From positions 1-20,319 of the forward strand of contig DKTP01000080.1 in NCBI GenBank assembly GCA_002473085.1: a stretch of 20,319 nucleotides of DNA, in the 5' to 3' direction. The notes under the pieces were generated by a model. It ran no database searches and was not told the DNA's origin. It saw only the letters and a program-made list of their open reading frames with translations. The stretch's first letter is position 1. Every line of letters begins with the position of its first letter. The position numbers were made by a program, and so were the translations under genes. This document shows positions 1-6,999 of the stretch, piece by piece. This DNA is from Anaerolineales bacterium UBA7227. GTDB lineage: Bacteria; Chloroflexota; Anaerolineae; Anaerolineales; Villigracilaceae.

Positions 1-29
1 GGAATCCGAAAGTTCTACTTTCGGATTCC
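1..29. repeat. Perfect short inverted repeat (hairpin), stop-codon-proximal
   Basis: Two perfect 13-bp arms, GGAATCCGAAAGT (1-13) and its complement (17-29), flank a 3-nt loop. The hairpin sits 5 bp past the stop codon of the methyltransferase gene. It is the same family as the outer stem of the composite elements at 709-795 and 6911-6999. It could act as a 3' stabiliser or weak terminator. The window edge hides what follows, so a U-tract cannot be judged. Confidence 0.85.
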
Positions 30-34
30 TTTTC

Positions 35-688
35 TCAATTACGATGACAGACGAATAAAAACTGATTTACGCCCAGCCAGTGGATCCACGCCGGGTGAGC
101 GGACTCTCCGCGACGCGCGAACGCGCGTGAGAGCGTCGTCGTCCACGGGTAGCCGCCCGCCCACATGGGGTAGGTCGCGTCGAGGCGGAGACCGTTCTCC
201 GTCAACGCGGCGCGGAGGTCGGCAGGGACGAAGCGATTGATCCAGGCGGGATGGCGCTTCATGGGGAAGGTCGCGTAGAAAGGATCGTAGATCGCGCTGG
301 CGAGGAAGAGTCCGCCCGGCTTCGCGGCTTTCGTGGCGGCGAGGCGTAAAATGCCGCGCCAGTCTTTCAAGTATTCCAACACGCCGGAGAGGACGACCGC
401 GTCGAAGGGCTGGTCGAGCAGGGCAGAGAACGAATCGGCGTCGTCGAAATCGCAGAAGCGGATGGGCGGCCACGCGTCGTCGGGTTCTTTGCGCCCCGTG
501 ATGTCGAGGCCGAGATAGCGGACGCCGCGTCCAAGCAGATGCGCCAGCGTCCCCGATCCCGCGCCGATGTCGAGGACCGATTTGATCGACGCATCGCGCC
601 GGAGCGTCTCGACGATCAGTTTTAAGCGCGCGTGCGCCCAGTGATATTTGGGGGCTTCGTTACGCCAGTAGGTTTCTTTTTGGTTCAT
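35..688 (-). CDS. Class I SAM-dependent methyltransferase, polysaccharide locus
   Basis: A 217-residue protein. Residues 38-47 (VLDIGAGSGT) are the glycine-rich SAM-binding motif I. Residues 58-64 (YLGLDIT) match the motif with the acidic residue that binds the ribose, and the FDAVVLSGVLEYL stretch near residue 94 matches the strand-4 region. The fold is therefore well supported, but the methyl acceptor is not. As the last gene of the polysaccharide locus it plausibly methylates a sugar or the lipid-linked glycan; this is inference from position. The ATG at 688 is the only sensible start, and no clear Shine-Dalgarno sequence precedes it. The gap to the upstream pyruvyl transferase gene is 41 bp and holds one end of a composite repeat. 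The TGA stop lies 5 bp before the hairpin at 1-29. Confidence 0.85.
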   Translation of the reverse strand: MNQKETYWRNEAPKYHWAHARLKLIVETLRRDASIKSVLDIGAGSGTLAHLLGRGVRYLGLDITGRKEPDDAWPPIRFCDFDDADSFSALLDQPFDAVVLSGVLEYLKDWRGILRLAATKAAKPGGLFLASAIYDPFYATFPMKRHPAWINRFVPADLRAALTENGLRLDATYPMWAGGYPWTTTLSRAFARRGESAHPAWIHWLGVNQFLFVCHRN

Positions 689-708
689 GGATTTTTCGTT
701 TCGGCGTT

Positions 709-795
709 CAGGAATCCTGAAGTTCTACTTCAGGATCTACCAGTACCGAAAGTAGCCCGTCCTGGTGGTCGGACCAGGGAACTTTCGGATTCCTG
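709..795 (-). repeat. Composite double-hairpin element, copy 1
   Basis: Read on minus, an outer stem pairs GGAATCCGAAAGT-type sequence with ACTTTCGG. It encloses an inner stem CCTGG...CCAGG (loop TCCGACCA). After a 15-nt linker comes a second hairpin with 10-bp arms ATCCTGAAGT/ACTTCAGGAT (714-723 and 727-736). The same architecture in the opposite orientation occurs at 6911-6999. The element overlaps the 3' end of the pyruvyl transferase gene and supplies its stop codon. Confidence 0.85.
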
Positions 796-1980
796 ATCGG
801 GGAGCAGGAGTTTTTTCATCACTTCCATATTCAACTCAATCGCGCTTTTCGCCGCCGCGCGGACTGTGGCGGATTCGTCGGCGCGATTTTCCAGCATGGA
901 CTCGGCGCGCTCCAGCGCGTCCTTCGGCGACGCGATGAAACTTTGCAGGTCCGCGACGGAATCGGGCAGGCCGAGGTGACGGAGGATGTCTCCGCCTTTG
1001 AGAGTGTAACTCAAATTGATGGACGGGACGCCGAGGCGCAGGGCAGCCAGCGAGGAGTGCAGACGCATCCCGATCATCAGATCCAGGCGGGACATGAGAT
1101 CGTAATACGCCGGCATAGTCAGCGCCATGTTGACGAGCCTGACCTCGTCATCGTCCGCGAAGTCGGCTTTCACGCGTTCCAGCCAGGGCAGGTCGTCCTC
1201 CCAGGGCAGGACGCCCGCCTGGTACGCGGAGATCAGGAGGACGCGCGCGCGCTGTCGGGCGCGAAGCGAGGCGATCAGTTCCGTCGTCGAGCGGATGAGT
1301 TCCCGCATCCGCGCTTCGGAGCGTTGGCGGTATTTCTGGCGCGAAAATTGATAGGGCAGGAGGGACGAGGCGAAGTGAAACCACTGGCGGATGTTGACGC
1401 CGATGACGGGGCGGCCGTCGGTTTGGAAGAGGGGATCGAGTTGGTTGTTGCCAGCAACATCCTCTTCAAACCCAGGCAGGAAGATCGCATCGTGAGCAAG
1501 GACGCGCTTCGTGCGCGGATTCAGTTTTTCGATGAGGGCAAACGTGCCAGGATCGCGAGCGACGAAGGTGTCCACCTGCGAGAGGACGCCGCGGGCGACG
1601 ACGCGTCCCGCGCGAGTGGCGACGGGGCCCGCGCCCTGGAAGAGACAGATCACCTTTAGGCCGAGGACGCGATACAAACGAAACGCGACCCAAAGATACA
1701 TCATGCGCGCCAGGCTGGAGTCGTCCTGCATGTCGAGGCCGACCGCCCAGAGGACGGCGTCGGCGCGGCGGAAGGCGGCGCGCGCGTCGCGGTCGAGGCG
1801 CAGGTTGCGGAGGGGACGATAATCGAGCGCGCGGAAAGGGAGCGCGGGGACGTCCATGTCGAGATTGCGGAAGACGGTCACGTCCTCGGCGCCGAGTTGA
1901 TGGAGGGCGCGCAAAACTCCCCAGCGGCTGGCGAGGTCGCCGAGGTTGCCGTAGATGACGCGAGGGAGAATGAGGTGCAT
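730..1980 (-). CDS. Polysaccharide pyruvyl transferase family protein (WcaK/CsaB-like)
   Basis: A 416-residue protein resembling the PS_pyruv_trans family, which adds ketal-linked pyruvate to glycan sugars or, in related members, plays less defined roles in exopolysaccharide synthesis. The N-terminus (HLILPRVIYGNLGDLASRW) and the late IGMRLHSSLAALRLGVPSI segment with its conserved histidine are typical. The ATG at 1980 is chosen because the family-like sequence begins there; the frame stays open upstream only because of high GC and would overlap the preceding glycosyltransferase gene. No Shine-Dalgarno is visible, since the leader is a pyrimidine-rich 7-bp repeat. The last 21 residues (396-416) are encoded entirely by the composite repeat at 709-795 and look unrelated to the family. 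The native end is probably near residue 395. Confidence 0.85.
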   Translation of the reverse strand: MHLILPRVIYGNLGDLASRWGVLRALHQLGAEDVTVFRNLDMDVPALPFRALDYRPLRNLRLDRDARAAFRRADAVLWAVGLDMQDDSSLARMMYLWVAFRLYRVLGLKVICLFQGAGPVATRAGRVVARGVLSQVDTFVARDPGTFALIEKLNPRTKRVLAHDAIFLPGFEEDVAGNNQLDPLFQTDGRPVIGVNIRQWFHFASSLLPYQFSRQKYRQRSEARMRELIRSTTELIASLRARQRARVLLISAYQAGVLPWEDDLPWLERVKADFADDDEVRLVNMALTMPAYYDLMSRLDLMIGMRLHSSLAALRLGVPSINLSYTLKGGDILRHLGLPDSVADLQSFIASPKDALERAESMLENRADESATVRAAAKSAIELNMEVMKKLLLPDQESESSLVRPPGRATFGTGRS

Positions 1981-1982
1981 GG

Positions 1983-2031
1983 GAGAGGAGGAGAGAGAAG
2001 AGAGCGGAGAGTAGTGAGGAGTTAGGAGTCT
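1983..2031. repeat. Degenerate 7-bp tandem array
   Basis: Seven consecutive heptamers on plus read GAGAGGA, GGAGAGA, GAAGAGA, GCGGAGA, GTAGTGA, GGAGTTA and GGAGTCT. They fill the whole spacer between the GT4 gene and the pyruvyl transferase gene. The last two units include the TAA stop and the final codons of the GT4 gene. Confidence 0.65.
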
Positions 2032-3152
2032 ATGATGGTAAGGAGGACTTTTTCGTACTCGTCCACCACGCGCTCGATGTCGAAGGCCTGGGCGAGGACG
2101 AGACTCTTTTCGCGCGCGCGGCGAAGCGCGGCGGGATCGGAGAGCAGGGAACGGAGGCTGGCGGAGAATCCCTCCGCGTCGTCGGCGTCGTGGAGGAAGC
2201 CGTTTTCGCCAGGCGCGGCCAGGTCGGCGAAACCGCCCGCGCGGCCGACGACGAGCGCGAGTCCGCAGGCAAGCGCCTGCACGCCGACGACGGGCAGTCC
2301 CTCGGAGCGCGAGGGCATGAAGAGGACGTCGGAGCGCGCGAATTCGTCCAGCACGTCGCCCGTCTCCACCCAGCCAGGGAAGCGGAATCGGTCCGCGAGG
2401 CCGAGACGTTCCGTTTCGGCGCGCGTCGCCTCGAGCAGGACGCCGTCTCCAAGCATGGAACATTCCCAGCGCAGGTCTTTGAGCGCGGCGAGGACGCGCG
2501 GAATCTGCAGCGGATTCTTCTGCTCGACGAAGCGTCCCGCGAAGACGAGACGCGGCGGGTCGTTGACTTTTAGCACGCGCGGCGCGAGCGACTTCACGTC
2601 CACGCCGTTGGGGATGACGTCTATCGGGACGGGATAATGCGCGAGCGCGAGTCCGCGCGTGTAGCCGCTGACCGCCGCGACGCGCGCCGCCTCGCGCCAG
2701 ATGGGACGCGTGAACGGCATGACCCAGCGGAACCAGCGGTCTGTTTTGTCTGGCACGCCGCCTGGCACGTCGCCGAGATGGGCGGTGAGCAGATAGGGAG
2801 TCCTCGTCAGCCGCGCGAGCGCCCAGGCCGCGGCCCCCGACGGGACGGCGAAGTGGGCGTGGATCGCGTCGGGGCGGAAAACGCGCGTGAGGCGGAGTCC
2901 GGCCCAGAGCGAGGCGAGAACGAAGCCGCCCATTTCGAGGAATCCCGCGCGGAAGGGCTGTCGTCGCAGGGAGGGGAGTCGGATCACGTCCACGCCTTCG
3001 TCCCGTTCGCGGCGGGGAAGTCCCTTGTAGTGAGCGGTCAGGATTTTGACGTCGTGTCCGCGCCGCGCCAGCCCGCGGCAGATGTCGCGCGCCGCGGCGC
3101 CGCCTCCGCCGCCGATGGGCGGATATTCGTGGATGACGACGAGGATGCGCAT
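2022..3152 (-). CDS. GT4-family glycosyltransferase
   Basis: A 376-residue GT-B glycosyltransferase. The N-terminal acceptor domain starts with MRILVVIHEYPPIGGGGG, the usual glycine-rich loop after the first strand. The C-terminal donor domain includes VIPNGVD, FAGRFVEQKN and the SRSEGLPVVGVQALACG segment. In the EX7E motif the first glutamate is E284 but the second position is Gln (Q292), a conservative change in a donor-contacting motif. The ATG at 3152 lies 1 bp after the stop of the GT2 gene, implying translational coupling; an in-frame TTG 15 bp earlier would overlap that gene and is less likely. The product probably adds one sugar to the lipid-linked repeat unit at the cytoplasmic membrane face. 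Donor and acceptor cannot be told. The stop lies in a 7-bp tandem array. Confidence 0.9.
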   Translation of the reverse strand: MRILVVIHEYPPIGGGGGAAARDICRGLARRGHDVKILTAHYKGLPRRERDEGVDVIRLPSLRRQPFRAGFLEMGGFVLASLWAGLRLTRVFRPDAIHAHFAVPSGAAAWALARLTRTPYLLTAHLGDVPGGVPDKTDRWFRWVMPFTRPIWREAARVAAVSGYTRGLALAHYPVPIDVIPNGVDVKSLAPRVLKVNDPPRLVFAGRFVEQKNPLQIPRVLAALKDLRWECSMLGDGVLLEATRAETERLGLADRFRFPGWVETGDVLDEFARSDVLFMPSRSEGLPVVGVQALACGLALVVGRAGGFADLAAPGENGFLHDADDAEGFSASLRSLLSDPAALRRAREKSLVLAQAFDIERVVDEYEKVLLTIIDS

Positions 3153-3153
3153 G

Positions 3154-4101
3154 TTATTTTGATTCAAGGATGGCGCGGATGCGATAGGTGGGCTTGCTCT
3201 GCGATTCGTGATAGGTGCGGACGAGCAGTTCGGCGATCAGCCCCATGAGGACGGATTGGAAGCCCATGATGGCGAACATCACGCCCACGAGCAGAAGCGG
3301 GGAGGAGGCCGCGGGGACGCCCCAGAAGCGGCGGATGAAAAGATAGAGCAGGTCGGCGAGACCGAGGAACATGAGCGCCAGTCCCGCGCCGCCGAACAGG
3401 TAAATGGGCTTGCTGGAATAATCGAGCAGAAATTTCACGGTGAAGAGATCGAGAAGCACTTTGAGCGTGCGCTCGAGTCCGTATTTGGCTTTGCCGAATT
3501 TTCGGGCATGATGACGCACTTCCACCTCGGCGATGCGCGCGCCGACCGAATGCGCGAAGACGGGGATGAAGCGGTGCATTTCGCCGTAGAGTTTGAAGCC
3601 CTCCAGCGCGTCGCGGCGGTAGGCTTTGAGCGTGCAGCCGTAATCGTGCAGGCGCACGCCCGTGACGAACGAGATCAGCCCGTTGGCGAGATGCGACGGC
3701 AGGTTGCGCGTGAGGGCGTTGTCCTTTCGATCCCTGCGCCAGCCGCTGACGAGGTCGTAGCCCTCGTCCAATTTCGCGAGCAGCATCGGGATGTCGGCGG
3801 GATCGTTTTGCAGGTCCGCGTCGAGCAGGATGATGACGTCGCCGCGCGCGTGATCAATGCCCGCGGCGATGGCGGCTGTCTGCCCGAAGTTGCGGCGGAA
3901 CTCGATCACGCGGACGTGAAGCGGGTCGCGCGCGAAGAGGCCGCTCAGCGCGCCCGCGCTTCCGTCGCGCGAACCGTCGTCCACGAAGACGACCTCCCAC
4001 GTCCGCGCCAGAGGATCGAGCGCGGCGCGGATCGCGTCGAAGAGCGGAGGCAGGTTCTGCTCTTCGTTGTAAACGGGGACGACGAGGGAGAGTTCGGGCA
4101 T
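3154..4101 (-). CDS. GT2-family glycosyltransferase with two C-terminal TM helices (DPM1/ArnC-like)
   Basis: A 315-residue protein. VVPVYNEE (7-14), VDDGSRDGS (40-48) and DADLQNDP (94-101, metal-binding DXD-type) are the hallmarks of polyprenyl-phosphate glycosyltransferases of the dolichol-phosphate-mannose type. Two hydrophobic stretches after about residue 220 (PIYLFGGAGLALMFLGLADLL and LLLVGVMFAIMGFQSVLMGL) form the usual C-terminal membrane anchor, ending in a basic tail. Such enzymes move a sugar from a nucleotide donor to undecaprenyl phosphate, giving a lipid-linked donor for outward-facing transferases. The GT-C-like membrane protein at 5313-6893 would be a natural user. The ATG at 4101 is chosen over an in-frame TTG at 4107; a weak purine-rich TTAGAG precedes it. 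The dehydratase gene lies upstream across an 86-bp spacer filled by an inverted repeat. Confidence 0.9.
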   Translation of the reverse strand: MPELSLVVPVYNEEQNLPPLFDAIRAALDPLARTWEVVFVDDGSRDGSAGALSGLFARDPLHVRVIEFRRNFGQTAAIAAGIDHARGDVIILLDADLQNDPADIPMLLAKLDEGYDLVSGWRRDRKDNALTRNLPSHLANGLISFVTGVRLHDYGCTLKAYRRDALEGFKLYGEMHRFIPVFAHSVGARIAEVEVRHHARKFGKAKYGLERTLKVLLDLFTVKFLLDYSSKPIYLFGGAGLALMFLGLADLLYLFIRRFWGVPAASSPLLLVGVMFAIMGFQSVLMGLIAELLVRTYHESQSKPTYRIRAILESK

Positions 4102-4111
4102 TTTCAATCTC

Positions 4112-4181
4112 TAAGCACAAAGGCACAAAGGAAAAAGCGTTGGATTGAGATTCCTTCGTCGTCTTTGCGCCTTCGCGTTTA
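4112..4181. repeat. Imperfect inverted repeat (CTTTGTGCCTTTGTG type)
   Basis: The 20-bp left arm (4112-4131) and right arm (4162-4181) are complementary except for five positions, all of them transitions. They are separated by 30 bp. The arms carry the repeated CTTTG(T/C)GCCTT(T/C)G core. The element occupies most of the spacer between the dehydratase stop (4188) and the GT2 start (4101). Confidence 0.7.
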
Positions 4182-4187
4182 AAGTTC

Positions 4188-5156
4188 TTACGCGGCCTTC
4201 GCGCTCAGGCGTTTCATATCGGAATCGACCATCATCTCGACGAGTTGTTTGAAGCCGACTTTCGGTTCCCAGCCGAGGACTTCGCCTGCTTTCGTCGGGT
4301 CGGAGATGAGCAGGTCCACTTCGGCGGGACGGTAGTAGCGCTCGTCCATGACGACGTATTTTTTATAGTCCAGGTCGACGCGGCCGAAGGCGATCTCGCA
4401 GAATTCCCTGACGGAGTGAGTCTCGCCCGTGCCGATCACGAAATTGTCGGGCTTGTCCTGCTGCAACATGCGCCACATGGCGTCCACGTAATCGCCCGCG
4501 AAACCCCAGTCGCGCTGCGCGTCGAGGTTGCCGAGACGAAGTTCCTCCGCCAGGCCGAGCTTGATCTTCGCGGCGCCGTCGGTGATCTTGCGCGTCACGA
4601 ACTCCAGTCCGCGGCGGGGACTCTCGTGGTTGAAAAGGATTCCCGAGGCGGTAAACAGGTTGAACGACTCGCGATAGTTGACCGCGATGAAGTGCCCGTA
4701 CACTTTGGCGACGCCATACGGACTGCGCGGGTAGAAAGGCGTGGTCTCGCGCTGGGGAACTTCCAGCACCTTGCCGAACATCTCGCTGGAGGAGGCCTGA
4801 TAGAAACGGATCTTCGGGTCCACGTAGCGGATGGCTTCGAGCAGGCGCGTCACGCCGAGGGCGGTCACGTCGCCAGTCAGCGCGGGCTGGTTCCAGGAGG
4901 TCGGGACGAAGGACTGCGCGGCGAGGTTGTAAACCTCGGCAGGCCTGTACTCCTCCAACAACGCGATGAGCGAGCCCTGGTCGGTGAGGTCGCCCTGCTC
5001 CACGCTGATCTTGTCCAGCAGGTGTTCGATGCGTTCATACGTGACCGTGCTGGAGCGGCGCGCCACGCCTACAACTTTATAGCCTTTCGAGAGCAAAAGT
5101 TCGGCGAGATAGGAACCGTCCTGTCCCGTGATCCCCGTAATGATGGCGGTAGGCAT
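4188..5156 (-). CDS. gmd: GDP-mannose 4,6-dehydratase
   Basis: A 322-residue short-chain dehydrogenase of the extended type. It converts GDP-D-mannose to GDP-4-keto-6-deoxy-D-mannose, the precursor of GDP-fucose, GDP-rhamnose and perosamine. The Rossmann motif is GITGQDG (8-14), followed by the arginine pair RR (33-34) typical of NADP-binding members. The catalytic set is S123/E125 in SSSEMFG and Y147xxxK151 in SPYGVAK; Ser stands where E. coli GMD has Thr. [15 protein letters not shown] later in the chain is diagnostic for GMD. The ATG at 5156 follows a good Shine-Dalgarno (AGGAG, 5 nt spacing), so the longer open frame upstream is rejected. The leader contains a six-unit 8-bp tandem repeat. 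No second-step reductase or epimerase is in the window, so the final sugar is unknown. Confidence 0.95.
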   Translation of the reverse strand: MPTAIITGITGQDGSYLAELLLSKGYKVVGVARRSSTVTYERIEHLLDKISVEQGDLTDQGSLIALLEEYRPAEVYNLAAQSFVPTSWNQPALTGDVTALGVTRLLEAIRYVDPKIRFYQASSSEMFGKVLEVPQRETTPFYPRSPYGVAKVYGHFIAVNYRESFNLFTASGILFNHESPRRGLEFVTRKITDGAAKIKLGLAEELRLGNLDAQRDWGFAGDYVDAMWRMLQQDKPDNFVIGTGETHSVREFCEIAFGRVDLDYKKYVVMDERYYRPAEVDLLISDPTKAGEVLGWEPKVGFKQLVEMMVDSDMKRLSAKAA

Positions 5157-5175
5157 ATGTTCTCCTAGGTAGTCT

Positions 5176-5223
5176 GATGGTCGAATGGTCGGATGGTCGA
5201 ATAGTCGGATGGTCAAATGGTCG
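5176..5223. repeat. Six-unit 8-bp tandem repeat in the gmd leader
   Basis: Six contiguous octamers on plus are gatggtcg, aatggtcg, gatggtcg, aatagtcg, gatggtca and aatggtcg. The array lies 19 bp upstream of the gmd start codon, between a TATAAT box at 5275-5280 and the ribosome binding site, so it would be transcribed. Confidence 0.9.
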
Positions 5224-5274
5224 GTGAAGTGAGGCTGTGAAGGGCGGATAGCGACTTCAAAATTCAGCGGCTGA

Positions 5275-5280
5275 ATTATA
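5275..5280 (-). promoter_or_regulatory. Candidate -10 box for gmd
   Basis: TATAAT on minus, directly after the hairpin at 5283-5317 and about 118 nt before the gmd start codon. No convincing -35 hexamer is seen. If used, the leader RNA carries the whole octamer array. Confidence 0.4.
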
Positions 5281-5282
5281 CC

Positions 5283-5317
5283 CATAAACCAGGTTTCTGC
5301 CAGAAACCTGGTTTATG
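5283..5317. repeat. Perfect 16-bp inverted repeat over a stop codon
   Basis: Arms CATAAACCAGGTTTCT (5283-5298) and its exact complement (5302-5317) enclose a 3-nt loop. The TAA stop of the membrane protein gene (5313-5315) is part of the right arm. There is no U-tract, so it is a hairpin-forming repeat rather than a classic intrinsic terminator, though it could still separate the two genes. Confidence 0.9.
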
Positions 5318-6893
5318 AGGATTTTCGATCCCGCAGCCAACCCGCTCCCATGACCAGCGCGGCGAGGACGACGATCAGCAGGATCATCGCCCCGAACGGG
5401 AGTTGCCCGCCGACGTGGTAATAGCGGCTGACGTACCACTGCGTGAACACGACGAGGAAGATTCCCTCCACGAGCAGCCATCTGACCAGCCAGCGGTCGC
5501 GGCCAACCCAGGCGTACGCGGCCGCCGCGGCCTGGACCGCGATCAGGATGACGCGGTAGCGCGGGTTATCCCAACTGTCCGCGCCGCCGCGCAGGGCGGA
5601 GATGACGATCCACGCCCACGCGGCCGCCGTCAGCCAGAGGAGGAGGCGGCGCGCGGAGCCAGTCTCCCGCCGAACGATGGCGAACGGCGCGTAGAACAGG
5701 AGCGGCACGAGCGCGTACCATCCCGCCGAGCGGAAGATGTAGAGCGCGCGGAAGAGCGGCGCGGCTGGCTCGATGAACGTGGCGGGTAGGACGGGCTGCG
5801 TGACGCCGTAAACCATCACGAAGAGCGGACGCAGCCATTCGGGCATTTCGCCGAAGAGTTTCTGCACCCAGCCCGAGCCGCGTTCGAGCTGGTGGATGTC
5901 CCATTTGACCGCGCCGCGCGTCCAGTTCATGACGACGCCGAGGGGCGAGGAGCCGAAAGGCTGGCTGCGTTCCAACCCCCAGGCGAGGAGATAGAGTCCC
6001 GCGAGGAAGACGATCCCGATGACGACGAGCGCCGTCCACGAGACGCGGCCATGCTCGCGCGTCATCCACATCCAGCCCGCCAGGATGACGAGGACGAGCA
6101 GCGCAATGGCGGGCGAGACGAGGAGCATCCCCGCGAAGGCGAGACCAAGCCAGAGCAGGGCGCGGCGTGAGGCGGATTGCTTCCTGTCGGGGGCGCTGCG
6201 CGAGTAGTCCACCCATCCCCACAGCGCCATCGCGACGAAAGCCATGAGGAAGGGTTCGCGCATCTGCGCGCCGCCCATCAAAATGGACTCGGGATAGAGC
6301 GCGTAGATCCACGCCGCGACGGAGGCGACCTTCGCGTCCCATTGACGCGCGGCGGCTTTCCACAAAAAAGCGGCGCCGAGCGCGGCCGTCAACGCGCCGA
6401 AGAAGACGGGGAGAAGCGGACGGCGCTCGTCGGGCGAGAGGAAGCGGTAGGCCGCGGCGCTGAAGGCCAGCAGTCCGCCATATTGGTCGGAGTAGAAATT
6501 CTTGTTGAACGCGGAGAGGATCGGCTGGTCGGACTGCGCCAGTTCCCAGGCTTGCGAGTCGCGGCGGAAGGAGTCGAAGAAGATGTAGCCCGCCTGGTTC
6601 TGCGCGTTGGAATATCCGCTGGTAGGGAGGGCGAGGTAGAGCGCGGCGCCGAGGGCGAGACGGAGGAGGAAGGCGGCGGCGAGGAGAGTTGCAAGATACG
6701 AGTTACGAGTTACGGGTCGCGGTTGTTGTTTGATTGTCCAGAAAAACGTAACGCGTAAAACATAAAAGGAAAGAAGGAAGAGCGCCGAAAAGACCAGCCA
6801 GCCGAGCAGGAAACTGCCTGGTTGGATGGCAGACAATCCCGCGCCGAGCAGCAGGCTGGAGGAGACGGCAAGGAGGTGGAATTTCATGAGCAT
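5313..6893 (-). CDS. Polytopic membrane protein, probable GT-C (GT39/PMT-like) glycosyltransferase
   Basis: A 526-residue protein with about ten or more hydrophobic segments, for example residues 28-52, 66-90 and many between 160 and 510. The long extracytoplasmic loop after the first helices carries acidic residues in DSFRRDSQAWELA. The later segment AAWIYALYPESILMGGAQMREPFLMAFVAMALWGW strongly resembles GT39/PMT_2 enzymes, which use lipid-phosphate sugars on the outer membrane face. A Wzy-type polymerase or a ligase is the main alternative, because in this locus one would be expected. The ATG at 6893 and the in-frame ATG at 6887 are both possible; neither has a good Shine-Dalgarno. Residues 61-67, between two helices, are encoded by a 7-bp tandem array, and the stop lies within the hairpin at 5283-5317. 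Confidence 0.75.
   Translation of the reverse strand: MLMKFHLLAVSSSLLLGAGLSAIQPGSFLLGWLVFSALFLLSFYVLRVTFFWTIKQQPRPVTRNSYLATLLAAAFLLRLALGAALYLALPTSGYSNAQNQAGYIFFDSFRRDSQAWELAQSDQPILSAFNKNFYSDQYGGLLAFSAAAYRFLSPDERRPLLPVFFGALTAALGAAFLWKAAARQWDAKVASVAAWIYALYPESILMGGAQMREPFLMAFVAMALWGWVDYSRSAPDRKQSASRRALLWLGLAFAGMLLVSPAIALLVLVILAGWMWMTREHGRVSWTALVVIGIVFLAGLYLLAWGLERSQPFGSSPLGVVMNWTRGAVKWDIHQLERGSGWVQKLFGEMPEWLRPLFVMVYGVTQPVLPATFIEPAAPLFRALYIFRSAGWYALVPLLFYAPFAIVRRETGSARRLLLWLTAAAWAWIVISALRGGADSWDNPRYRVILIAVQAAAAAYAWVGRDRWLVRWLLVEGIFLVVFTQWYVSRYYHVGGQLPFGAMILLIVVLAALVMGAGWLRDRKSS
6694..6714. repeat. 7-bp tandem units inside a coding sequence
   Basis: Three adjacent heptamers agatacg, agttacg and agttacg lie within the membrane protein gene. 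They encode residues 61-67, a polar linker between predicted helices. The type matches the other heptamer arrays in the window. Confidence 0.5.
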
Positions 6894-6910
6894 CTTATAT
6901 CACAGCGTCG

Positions 6911-6999
6911 CAGGAATCCGAAAGTTCCCTGGCCCGACCACCAGGACGGGCTACTTTCGGATGAGCGAGCCGAATCCTGAAGTAGAACTTCAGGATTCC
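6911..6999 (+). repeat. Composite double-hairpin element, copy 2
   Basis: The plus strand reads as copy 1 does on minus. There is an outer GGAATCCGAAAGT/ACTTTCGG stem, an inner CCTGG/CCAGG stem with one base changed in its loop, a linker of different sequence, and a hairpin with 12-bp arms GAATCCTGAAGT/ACTTCAGGATTC (6972-6983 and 6987-6998). It fills the spacer between the GT4 stop (6990-6992, inside the second hairpin) and the membrane protein start. Confidence 0.85.

Noticed and set aside
1-29. Intrinsic terminator of the methyltransferase gene
   Set aside because: The stem is perfect, but the window ends before any U-tract could be seen and the same stem is dispersed elsewhere, so I call it a repeat.
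1981-2463. N-terminal extension of the pyruvyl transferase up to 2463
   Set aside because: It would overlap the end of the GT4 gene and is Arg/Pro-rich without family similarity. The ATG at 1980 begins the conserved sequence.
3208-4182. Long open frame on plus, antisense to the GT2 gene
   Set aside because: Low-complexity charged composition and no family features, while the minus strand encodes clear GT2 motifs.
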